From: Euperipatoides rowelli
Lineage: Eukaryota; Onychophora; Udeonychophora; Euonychophora; Peripatopsidae
Assembly (NCBI GenBank): GCA_003024985.2
Contig: PXIH01S0016849.1
Length of the DNA: 18,514 nucleotides
Strand: one strand, 5' to 3'
The notes beneath the pieces are model-generated. The model saw only the letters and a list, made by a program, of their open reading frames with translations, was not told the origin of the DNA and did not search any database. Both the position numbers and the translations under genes were made by a program. Every line of letters starts with the position of its first letter. The first letter of the stretch is position 1. Below are positions 9,551-17,560 of this stretch, one piece after another.

Positions 9551-10420
9551 TCACCAAATGTTTCTATCTTGAGTTCTTTTTAATAAAGAGAATTGTCTGA
9601 TGTTAGCCCAGTTCTTAAAGTCATTCGGCCATTCTCTTCTTGGTCTTCCTCTTCTTTTTTCCCTTTCTGTCCATCCCTCAAGTGCTGTTACTAGTCTAAT
9701 TCCTGTAGATTCTCTCAAGACATGTCCGACATATTTTCATTTCCTCTTCCTTACTTCATCCAAAATGCTATAATCATCTCCCCATCATATCCACACTTCC
9801 TCATTTCTGATCATATCTGTCCATTTTATTTTCAACATTCTTCATGCACACCAGATATCAAAAGCATTGATATTATTTTCCAACTATTTGGTAAAAGCCT
9901 AAATATCACATCCATATAAGAAAACTGACCAAATAAACAATTTTTACACCTTCAAATTTAAATGCTTGGTTAACATCTCTTCTTAGAAGTTTTTTTTTTT
10001 TCTAAATGAAAAGTTAGTTTCCCCATAATGAAGTTACTCGTAACAGGAAATTCTGCATTTATTTAACTATTTACATATATACAATTTTGTATGGTCTAAC
10101 AGTCTTCTTAAACCAGATACAATAGTGTTGCAAGCCTTCTTCTTGTGCATGTCCATTATCCATTTTCTACTTCCATTATACCTTTTCCTTTGTCATTAAA
10201 ATCCCCTGTGCCNCTGTTTGACAGCAAAATAAAATTCACCAATTTTTTGGCACCGAAACTGCCCAGGGTTCAAACTCATGACCCCCTTATATGCACAAGG
10301 CTAGCCTGACTGGGTAAGAAACTTCAAGGCCATGGTCCCTTGGCAAGTTCTTTTTGTTTCCAAAATACAGATTTTGCCATTCCTATCCTTGCTCGGATTC
10401 TAATAAAATTTTATTTATCG
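9551..10420 (-). pseudogene. LINE-C reverse transcriptase C-terminus, broken
   Basis: The minus strand reads, in order: RIRARIGMAKSVFWKQKEL (10345-10405), then after the SINE LFIWSVFLYGCDI, INAFDIWC, MLKIKWTDMIRNEEV, LDEVRKRK, YVGHVLRES, GRPRREWPNDFKNW and RTQDRNIW, ending at TGA (complement of 9551-9553). This order (AK..F..K.LL, WSV.LYG, AF..WC.R.ML.I.WTD...NEEV, GHVLR, RGRPR..W..D...W) is the familiar region downstream of the RT catalytic core in many animal non-LTR elements. About six in-frame stops and at least one frameshift make it dead. The final 58 codons (9554-9727) are uninterrupted. The catalytic core and the endonuclease are absent. Confidence 0.85.
9992..10344 (-). mobile_element. 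tRNA-derived SINE, family 1, copy 3, inside LINE-C
   Basis: On the minus strand the B box AGTTTGAACCC (complement of 10266-10276) and a block GTGCATATAAGGGGG match copy 1. The A-box region is degenerate. The A-tail appears as the T-run at 9992-10001. LINE-C's RT reading stops at the tail and resumes at 10345, so both ends are set independently by the interrupted host. AAGTT occurs at 9987-9991 and 10345-10349, extending to 11 bp with one mismatch if the A-tail is included; this is the probable target duplication. One N is at 10213. Confidence 0.85.
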
Positions 10421-11958
10421 AATCATTTTTATTATTAAGATTTGATTTACTTATAAAATTCTCAGGAAATTACTATAATAGGTAATTTTTATGATTAATA
10501 AAAAAAGCTTTCAAGAAAATATTCAAAATTGACTTCAACATGATGAATATAACCAAACAATATGCAGTTAAAATTAAGACAAAGATTTAGATATAAATGG
10601 CTTTTTCTTCAATTTTGTTTCTTGTGGATGGAGTGTAAAATAATCATTATCCAATTTAGGAAAGTTTTAAAATTTAAACTAAATTAAACTACCATTTTAT
10701 AATCATACAATAATATGTTTAATATGCAAAAAAGAAAATTTAAAAAAAGAAATATTAAATTTNCTGGTATTATAATATGCAGCTGAATGTTAGGCATCTT
10801 CAGGATATTTGTTGTAAACTTTCAAATTAAATTGGATTATCATATTTTTAATTAGTTTTATTTAAATTTTGTGTTGATGGAAATTATCAAACCTATTGTA
10901 AATTTCAGTACTTTTGTATTTTAAACAAGAGAAAATAAAGTTTGTTTTATTAAAAAAAAAGACTTATCATCTAAACTTTAGTTTGGAAGATGTTGAAATT
11001 TATTTTGTAACAAAAATAAAAAATTAAAATATGTTACAATAGAAAAAATTCAACTTGACTGACTAAAAAATAATAATAAAAATGTGTCAGATTTGACTGA
11101 TAGGAAGCTCATTTTTTACATTATTACATTTAACTTTGATTGAGCAGATTTGTGCATTGCTTTCCTGATTGGAAATATACAAACACAAATGACAATGATA
11201 AATTTGAAGAACTAACTTGTTAAACTAAATGAGTTAGGAGAGGTATAAAGACAGCAATGAGTAATTGTCAGGTCAGGTATAAAAGAATATTGACATATCT
11301 GATGAATAGGTTTGCATTAAGAGTTGACCCTTTTACTAACACATTTCTAAAGCAAACCATTATCATTGCAATCCTTGAATTTTTAAATAAAAGTTTCTAT
11401 ATAAATATGCAGCAGAAGGGAATGTATATACATATAAAAGATAACATTAGTTAGACAATCATTAAATAGCAATAGGAACATTTAACATCAAGCATTACAT
11501 CATCATAACAGAATCAGCCATTTAACTCTGCACATGCTCTAGAGTGCCAGTATGAATTTCAAAATTCCAGCTACAACTTTAACATAAATGTTGACACAAA
11601 TAGAATTCATTTGAGGAAATTATTTTTTTTATGATTCAGAGCTTCTAAAATTGGAGATTGTCCTTAATTTAATAAAAAAGTAATAAACAAAACATTTACT
11701 GTCTGCTGTGATAAAAATTCACCCTATAACTTAAGCACGTCAATGTATAATGTATACATACATTGAGATTGTTAAATTTCACTCTGATTTTAAGAAAATC
11801 AGCCTGAGTCTAGATGCAATTCTCTATACTAATTTGTAAAGCGACCAAAATAAAGAATGTAAATTTGTAGATATCACTGATAACTCTATAAACAACATTA
11901 AGGTTGTCTGTGAAACTCCTTCAATTTCTTATGATATTTTAAGAAAAGTAACATAAAC
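10421..11958. other. AT-rich DNA, nothing recognised
   Basis: No gene or element is identified. One N is at 10763. A 9-bp inverted repeat, TCAATGTAT/ATACATTGA, lies at 11740-11748 and 11758-11766. The open frame at 11257-11454 has no recognisable motif. Confidence 0.5.
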
Positions 11959-11972
11959 AAAACATTAAATCA
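11959..11972. repeat. Target-site duplication of element A, left
   Basis: AAAACATTAAATCA is repeated exactly at 13566-13579 after the poly(A) tail. The leading A residues on the right copy may belong to the tail, so the certain duplication is at least CATTAAATCA. Confidence 0.8.
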
Positions 11973-11975
11973 ATA

Positions 11976-13313
11976 ATGGCATGCGTGAAAATGGCGAACT
12001 TGAAGTCAAGTTGTAATATCAGCCCTGGTCAAAAGATATCCAAATGGCACACAGAAATGATTGAGAAACTCAGAAAGGTAGGAACTGTTATGGATGATAA
12101 TAGAGATGTTTCAGAAAAATTTATTAAGTTTGCAAAAAATTTAAATTACTGGAATTCACAGTTTAAACCGGCATACAGTAACACAAGATATACTTTTACT
12201 ATCTATAACGAGCAAGAAAATATTGATCTTAATGTAACTGAAATAGTTAAAAATATTATTGATATAGTAAGAAAGGATGAGATAGACTGTCTTTATTACC
12301 CCAGAAACCTAAAATTTCTAGGAATAGAATTTAAAACTGAAAAATCAAAAGAAAAGGTAGAAAATCAATTTTTATTTTCTTGCGGAGGTTGAATAATACG
12401 GGTACAGTGGGGAGACATTGATAGTAAAGTCTACATACGTATATATTTGTTACCAAAGAGGAATAATTGTGACTCATTAAGGAAAGAATTGTCTAAATAC
12501 ATGTATATTTACACGATGGATAATGAAATACAAAAAATCTATAATGTGATCAATGTTACAACAAATTAATGTATTGGAGATTACAGCAACTCTATTAAAT
12601 GATAGAATGATGGATGACATATCATATATAATTTAGTTTGAAGATTTTAAACTACTAATAACAATGAAAAACAGACAACAAATGTGTTTAAAATGTAAAA
12701 TACAAGGACATAAAGCAAATGAGAGTCCCCCAAAAATATGTTATGAATGTAAACAGAAATATATCGACCAGCATAATGAATGCCAAGGATCAAGAGCAAA
12801 AAGACTATTTTATCAAATGTTCAAAATTATTGACGAAACTGAAATCTATATTGATTTTACACAAGATACAAATCACAAAATTAGAAACAGAAATAACTCT
12901 ACTAAGGAGTATGATTCTTTCATAGAATCGAATGAAAAAACAATTAACCTGGAATCCCAATATAAGACAGAACAAATAGACAACAAATTAGTTAAGGAGA
13001 AACCAAAGGATAAGCAGCCACTTAGCTCTTTGCTAAACACGATGAATATGGAATATGATATTTTCTGTAGTTCTAAGCTGGATAGTGAAACAAACCCCAA
13101 AATGGAACAGGAATGTGTATTAATCAGGAAAAGTAAAAGACAAAAGAAAAAAAAAATTCCCAGGTAGGAGAATCTTTGAATATGAATAATAATGGAGGCA
13201 ATGATAAAATTGTAGGGGGTAATAACAAACAGATATACAGTATTATAAAACCTAACAGTGCTAAAAAGAAGCCTAGACAGAACAATAAAGATTTATTAAA
13301 AATGGATTTTTGA
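11976..13313 (+). pseudogene. ORF1 (zinc-knuckle nucleic-acid-binding protein) of element A, broken
   Basis: ORF1 proteins of LINEs bind the element RNA in ribonucleoprotein particles. The reading starts at ATG 11976 or, as homology with element B suggests (both MAN..), at ATG 11991. Frame 1 runs to TGA 12390, continues open to TAA 12567, then shifts by +1. The second part (12568-13164, TAG at 12634) holds the cysteine cluster C-x2-C-x4-H-x4-S, beginning at CLKCKIQGH near residue 8 of the 12664 frame, followed by CYEC..H..C. The first cluster has Ser where the last Cys of a CCHC knuckle is expected. The C-terminal part is Lys-rich. An A10 run (13147-13156) marks a second shift to a frame ending KMDF at TGA 13311. 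A nearby motif YYPRNLKFLGIEF parallels FFPRNSRYLGIDF in element B. Confidence 0.75.
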
Positions 13314-13565
13314 ATTATAAATTGATATAAAAAATTGTCAAAGTTGAAGATAATACAGTAAATTATCATAAGCATTTAAGTGAGTAAAACTGGAACAATA
13401 GTTAGTTGTTTGGCTTTGTCAATCTAAAAACATGAATATGGTGGAACATTATTAGTATTATTTATGTCATATGGTAGGTTTTTTCCTTAAAAATTAATTA
13501 TTTATGTATTTTTTCTTGTATATACTGTAAATAAAATTATGTTTTATTAAAATAAAATAAAAAAA
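13314..13565 (+). other. 3' untranslated part of element A
   Basis: AT-rich sequence between the ORF1 stop and the poly(A) tail, ending with AATAAAATTATG and AAAATAAAATA(A)n. The AATAAA just upstream of the tail could serve as a polyadenylation signal. Confidence 0.6.
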
Positions 13566-13579
13566 AAAACATTAAATCA
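13566..13579. repeat. Target-site duplication of element A, right
   Basis: Exact partner of 11959-11972, directly after the A-tail. Confidence 0.8.
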
Positions 13580-13716
13580 TTAATAAAATTCAAGAATACA
13601 AATACCAATTTATTAACAAATGTGATTTATCATACTAATCTAAAATAATGAAATGACAATGTGTAAAAAATTATACAATCTATATAATAAAAGAGCAAGC
13701 ATCATAAGTTATGCTT

Positions 13717-13729
13717 CAAGATGGCGAAC
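13717..13729 (+). promoter_or_regulatory. YY1-like motif at the LINE 5' end
   Basis: CAAGATGGCGAAC overlaps the ORF1 start codon and fits the AAGATGGCG core bound by YY1-type factors. Such a motif is known at the 5' end of mammalian L1. Element A has GAAAATGGCGAAC at the equivalent place (11987-11999). A regulatory role is inferred. Confidence 0.35.
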
Positions 13730-14988
13730 ATCGACAGTCTTGAAATGAGTGATGATAATAATTTTGAAAGACAGTACTTCAACAAAAAGTAAGAGATTAT
13801 GAAATTACCTTAAGAGACAATATAACCAATTCTGGTAAGCTAATTAAATTAGTCAAAAGTTTAAGATATTGGCATAAAATATTTGTCATGGTATAAACTC
13901 CAAATAGATTAATCATTACATTGTTTAGTGAGACAGCAGACTTTTACATGAATGTTTTGGGAATTGTTTTGGAAATTATGAAACTTGTGGGAAAATAAAT
14001 GGTTACTGGACTTTTCTTTCCTAGAAACTCAAGATATCTAGGCATAGATTTTGTGAGCGAGGAAAAAAAAATATGTTAAGCTATGTTTAAGACTGTGAAG
14101 AATTTTATGTGGTCCCCTCATTGTGGGTTGGGCTGAATCAGTATGTGGATTTGAGAATACATTGGGCCCCATAGATGATGATGTAAATAAATAAAGAAAT
14201 TATTAGAACAATATGTAATAATTATGAAAATCGAAAATGAAAAATACAAAGTAACGGATGATATTAGTCTAAATTTGGGTGTATTAAATGAGAGATGTCT
14301 GATGAAAACTGGTGTGCATTCAAGGGATGTACCTATTTATTAAATATGGGGAGCCTAACTTAGTTAGTAGTGATGAAAGGATGGGAGCCTATATGTCTGG
14401 CGCGTCAGAAGATAAAGCATATAGTGAAAGAATGTCCGCGTAAAAAAGGTGAAATTTGTTTTCAGTTTTATTTTGAAGAGCATTTGGAGTGTAATAAGGT
14501 TTTTAAAAGTTCATATGCTGATGTGACAAGAGGAGGTCAAGCGGAGAAGGATGTGGAAGAAATAAATATCCTAATAATGAGGTTGGAGAAAAGTCATGAT
14601 GTGATGCAGACAAATAAAAATGAAACCAAAATGGATGGAAGGGAGCAGGCGGGAAGGAATCTTTTATTCATTATGATGAAAATAAGGAAGATCTTGAGCT
14701 TAAAATGTGGCAAGAATGATGGAGATTTCACCTCCCGTGGATGATGGTAAAGAGGACAAGAACAGGATTGTCAAAGACGACGGTGAAGAAGAAGACAGTG
14801 ACAAAATGGACGATCAGTTTATAAAGGCTTTACATAGAAATAAAAGGAAAAATAGAAGTAAAGATCTTAGTCAAGTCAGTGAAATAAATGTGAAAGACCT
14901 CGAATACAATAAACAAAAGGTAGGAATCATTGATGTTAAAGATAGTAATGTGGATGAAGGTTCAAAGAATAATAAACCAAAGTTTTAG
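13721..14988 (+). pseudogene. ORF1 of element B, broken
   Basis: Begins MANIDS and is homologous to element A's ORF1. It shares KLIKLVKSLRYW (A: KFIKFAKNLNYW), FFPRNSRYLGIDF, then GVLNERCLM before the zinc-knuckle region. The knuckle reads CLARQKIKHIVKEC, C-x2-[C lost to R]-x4-H-x4-C, and is followed by CFQF..H..C. The gene is cut by many stops and frameshifts in its first half. The larger open pieces are 14370-14744 and, in another frame, 14707-14988. The latter is acidic then basic and ends NNKPKF at TAG 14986. The insertion site of the SINE directly follows this stop. Confidence 0.7.
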
Positions 14989-14993
14989 TAATG
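14979..14993. repeat. Target-site duplication of SINE copy 4, left
   Basis: AAAGTTTTAGTAATG, identical to 15308-15322. Confidence 0.92.
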
Positions 14994-15307
14994 ATACAGC
15001 TCCGGTGGTCCAGCGGTTAAGGTTGCTGCTTGATTTTGGAACTGTGCATATAAGTGGATCGGGTTCGGTCCCTGGTCAGCCCCGGAGCTGAGGGATGACG
15101 GAATTTTCTTTCATCATCGTATGGCTCCGGGGATTTATTCTAATTGTCAATCTCTATGTTATAGAATTTTTGGAGACAAAATGGATTTATGGCGGACTAT
15201 GAACGGATCATGGACATGGCATCATTGTTGTATCCGGTTTAGAAGATTGTTAAAAACCATACTTTCCTTATCCATTAGGTGGGATTAATAAAGTTTAAAA
15301 AAAAAAA
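14994..15307 (+). mobile_element. tRNA-derived SINE, family 1, copy 4, inside element B
   Basis: Complete SINE with a perfect 15-bp target duplication (14979-14993 and 15308-15322) and a poly(A) tail. The tRNA-like head has A box TGGTCCAGCGG (15006-15016) and B box GGTTCGGTCCC (15062-15072). GCTCCGG (14999-15005) pairs fully with CCGGAGC (15082-15088) like an acceptor stem, and a T-arm-like 5-bp stem with a 7-nt loop spans 15059-15075. The body shares GTGCATATAAG, GGAATTTTCTTTC, TGGATTTATGG and TTAGGTGGG with copy 1. It sits between the ORF1 stop and the endonuclease ORF of element B and is younger than B. Confidence 0.95.
15006..15016 (+). promoter_or_regulatory. Pol III A box of SINE copy 4
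   Basis: TGGTCCAGCGG matches the A-box consensus; the degenerate B box is 46 bp further on at 15062-15072. Confidence 0.8.
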
Positions 15308-15322
15308 AAAGTTTTAGTAATG
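15308..15322. repeat. Target-site duplication of SINE copy 4, right
   Basis: AAAGTTTTAGTAATG, identical to 14979-14993. Confidence 0.92.
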
Positions 15323-15447
15323 GTGGAATTTGTTAGTGAAATAGAGAAGTTTATGAAAATAATTTATAAAGTGATAAATTGTTATTGTTTTGATTATTTA
15401 CAATATTTAATAATTTATTTTTGCCTTTTGTTTTATAATTTGAACTT

Positions 15448-16446
15448 ATGTTTGAAAACAATTTGATATTGGTTTCTGCGAATGTCAGAACTCTTAATAA
15501 TATTAAAAATGCTAATATTGTTTTGAAAAGCATAAGTGTTGATAAACCTCATGTTATATTTTTTCAGGAGATGAGACGAGCAAAAAGTGATACTGCTGAA
15601 GTGTGGAATTATATACGACTAAATTACAATGTTTATGAAAACAGAGCAAACTCGCGCAAACTTGGAATGGCTGTTATGGTTTGTAAGGCCATGACTAATA
15701 ATATTATTGATATAATTGATATTAATGAACATATGATAAAGTTGAGGATAACATATAATGGAATAAATTTCGCAATATATAATTTACATATGCCAATACT
15801 TATGAAGGAAAGAATATCTTTTAAGGTTAAGTTAAAGAAGGATTGTAAAAAAGAGAAGTGGCCGATTGTGATTTTCGGTGATCTGAATATTAATAGTGAA
15901 TCCAAGGAGAAAGTGATCGATAAGTTTATGAACGAATTTGATATAATAGATGTGTCTACATTTAATAATATGGATAATATTCCAACACACAGAGATATTA
16001 GATCATTCAATCGTTTGGATCGGATATTGATGTCTAGAAAACTGGATGGTAATTATAAACTTAAATATCATTGTATTCTATTTTCAGATCATGTTATGAT
16101 GGTTTGTCATTGTGTTTTTGGTCGAAGTGTTATTAGATCTTATTACAGAATGGGAATGATTCCACTATGGAAGGAGGAGATGATGAAAGATATAGGTCTA
16201 ATGGGTGATAAACAATTCAAAGATATTGTGTTAGATGAAGGAATTAATCCAATGATTAGATGGATGCTGTGTAAAGAAATATCAAATAGATATGGAGTCA
16301 ATAAGCATTTGCAAAATAAAGGGAATGTAACTAAGGAGATAGAAGATGTAAACAATGCATTAAAAGCTGGTTTAAATGAGAGTGAAGTGAATAGTATTCA
16401 AATATTAGAATTGAAATACAGACTTGAATATTTATTGAAATTGTAG
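15448..16446 (+). CDS. APE-type endonuclease region of element B (start of ORF2)
   Basis: A 332-residue open frame. In LINEs this domain nicks the target DNA to prime reverse transcription in the nucleus. The motifs are in order: N12 in SANVRTLNN, catalytic E41 in FFQEM, YNLHMP at 111-116, GDLNIN with D145 and N147, THRD at 180-183, RLDRILMS at 189-196 and SDH at 213-215. The domain thus covers about residues 5-225 with every key residue kept. Residues 226-332 are the linker toward the RT. ATG 15448 is chosen because a TAA lies 12 bp upstream in frame. A full ORF2 would exceed 900 residues; here the frame ends at TAG 16444, and homologous linker continues in another frame, so this is the first part of a broken ORF2. 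The mature enzyme is unlikely to act alone in retrotransposition. The exact LINE clade is not determined. Confidence 0.88.
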   Translation: MFENNLILVSANVRTLNNIKNANIVLKSISVDKPHVIFFQEMRRAKSDTAEVWNYIRLNYNVYENRANSRKLGMAVMVCKAMTNNIIDIIDINEHMIKLRITYNGINFAIYNLHMPILMKERISFKVKLKKDCKKEKWPIVIFGDLNINSESKEKVIDKFMNEFDIIDVSTFNNMDNIPTHRDIRSFNRLDRILMSRKLDGNYKLKYHCILFSDHVMMVCHCVFGRSVIRSYYRMGMIPLWKEEMMKDIGLMGDKQFKDIVLDEGINPMIRWMLCKEISNRYGVNKHLQNKGNVTKEIEDVNNALKAGLNESEVNSIQILELKYRLEYLLKL

Positions 16447-17106
16447 GTTAAGGTATTGTATGGTAGTGTAAAAATGAGATTGTTAATACTGCTAATTTGC
16501 CCAAGTGGAAAGTGTTGTCAATATTAAAAATGGGGAAAAGGAGTGCTAATGTAAATTGCCTAAAAGATGGGAATGATGCATTTATGAATGATATTGTTAG
16601 AAGAATACAGAGAGAGATTTTATTGGAGACAATAGGAAACATTTAAAAATATGGAAGGGTGTGAAAGGTATAACAAATTTATAAAAAAAGAAAATGTATA
16701 AATTTTTTAAAAACAAAAATGCTCTACATATTGATAGCAATTTGCAGGGAATTTCTGATTATAATTTTTGATTGAGATGAATGATAATATTGGGCAGTGT
16801 AAAAAAAAAAGTATATCACCAGGAATTGATGGGTTGGGGTATGAATTTTATAATTATGTTATCTAATGTATTAACAAAGGTATTATTGGAACATAATAGA
16901 AGTTTGTTGAAAATTATTGCAAAAAATTATATATATCAAGATTTTGGGATAGACATGAAAGGATACCGACCTATTGCTTTGCTAAACGCTAATGATAAGA
17001 TATTACATATGATGTTATTGGGGAGAATTAGTAAGAGAATAAATAAAATTTTGCCTAAAAATGTTTTTGGGTTGAGGGGTAGTATGATGGGGAGAGCACA
17101 GATGTG

Positions 17107-17109
17107 TTA
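17107..17109. repeat. TTA target-site duplication, left
   Basis: TTA directly precedes the MITE; the partner is at 17558-17560. Confidence 0.75.
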
Positions 17110-17557
17110 GGGCACTAAAAGTTACAATATAGTTTCTGGTTATTCATTTTCAAATATTGGACGTGGGGAGGGAGGTTTTTTTTTTTTATTAACTCAAATT
17201 TTTAGATGAGGGAAGCTCCCTTTTTTTTTTAAACAAAAAAAAAAAGTAAAATTTGAAGGACAACCTCTTATGACTTGGCCACGCCCCATCTACATTTTCA
17301 TGTCAGCTGATAGGAAAGTCACCGTATTATTTTTATTTTTATGCACATTCAATAAAATAACTACGGTATACTGCAAATTTATTTGCATTGTATTTATATT
17401 TTTAAAGCCGATCAAAATCTTTCTTAATAAATGGAAAAAATCTGATGCGGGCAGAACATTATTATTTTTGCAAAAAATAGCATAAAAAACATTTGACGCG
17501 GTATAAAATTTTTGATGCGGGCGGTAACCAGAAACTATATTCCAACATTTAGTGCCC
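17110..17557. mobile_element. PIF/Harbinger-like MITE inside the RT of element B
   Basis: A 448-bp nonautonomous DNA transposon. The terminal inverted repeats (17110-17142 and 17525-17557) are 33 bp long with three mismatches and start GGGCACTAAA. The 3-bp TTA duplication and GGG-starting ends fit PIF/Harbinger; other superfamilies are not excluded. The interior is AT-rich, with T/A homopolymers at 17177-17250 and TGAYGCGG motifs near the right end, and encodes no transposase. The frame at 17270-17485 is not a gene. Transposase would have to come from elsewhere. It is younger than element B because it splits the RT. Confidence 0.88.
17443..17524 (+). repeat. Subterminal TGAYGCGG repeats of the MITE
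   Basis: TGATGCGGGC at 17443, TGACGCGGT at 17494 and TGATGCGGGCGG at 17513 form a GC-rich triplet of motifs next to the right terminal repeat. In such elements subterminal repeats are often transposase-binding sites; here that is inferred. Confidence 0.5.
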
Positions 17558-17560
17558 TTA
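17558..17560. repeat. TTA target-site duplication, right
   Basis: Partner of 17107-17109. With one copy removed, the RT reading GESTDV continues into LHLAFNVVD. Confidence 0.75.

Larger units (their letters stand above)
9437..10420 (-). mobile_element. LINE-C, 5'-truncated non-LTR retrotransposon
   Basis: The 3' portion of a LINE on the minus strand, recognised by the C-terminal end of its reverse transcriptase. It is split by a SINE at 9992-10344. The 3' noncoding part ends near an AT-rich (TAA)-like tract at about 9437-9466. Upstream of about 10420 the RT reading is lost, so the copy is probably 5'-truncated. It is unrelated in detail to the plus-strand elements at 11973-18143. Confidence 0.8.
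11973..13565 (+). mobile_element. Element A: ORF1-only LINE (half-LINE)
   Basis: A 1.59-kb retrotransposon bounded by a 14-bp target duplication. It starts almost directly at the ORF1 start codon, contains one ORF1-like gene and about 250 bp of 3' sequence, and ends in an AAAATAAAATA(A)n tail. No endonuclease or reverse transcriptase is present between the duplications. The copy therefore integrated as an ORF1-only molecule, like the mammalian HAL1 elements. Its ORF1 is homologous to that of the neighbouring element B, which supports a LINE origin. Confidence 0.8.

Noticed and set aside
9722-9919. 65-codon plus-strand frame
   Set aside because: It is antisense to the LINE-C reverse transcriptase C-terminal region.
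12873-13375. Minus-strand frames of 75 and 83 codons
   Set aside because: They are antisense shadows of the Lys/Asn-rich ORF1 of element A, rich in Leu, Ile and Phe as expected from A-rich complement.
14999-15088. Functional tRNA gene
   Set aside because: The acceptor-like stem pairs, but extra bases follow the T-arm, the B box is imperfect, and the segment is the head of a SINE with a target duplication.
15633-16010. 125-codon minus-strand frame
   Set aside because: It is antisense to the endonuclease, whose motifs are unmistakable on the plus strand.
17270-17485. 71-codon frame within the MITE as a transposase
   Set aside because: It has no DDE or HTH motif, is very rich in Phe, Ile and Lys from AT-rich sequence, and lies in a 448-bp nonautonomous element.
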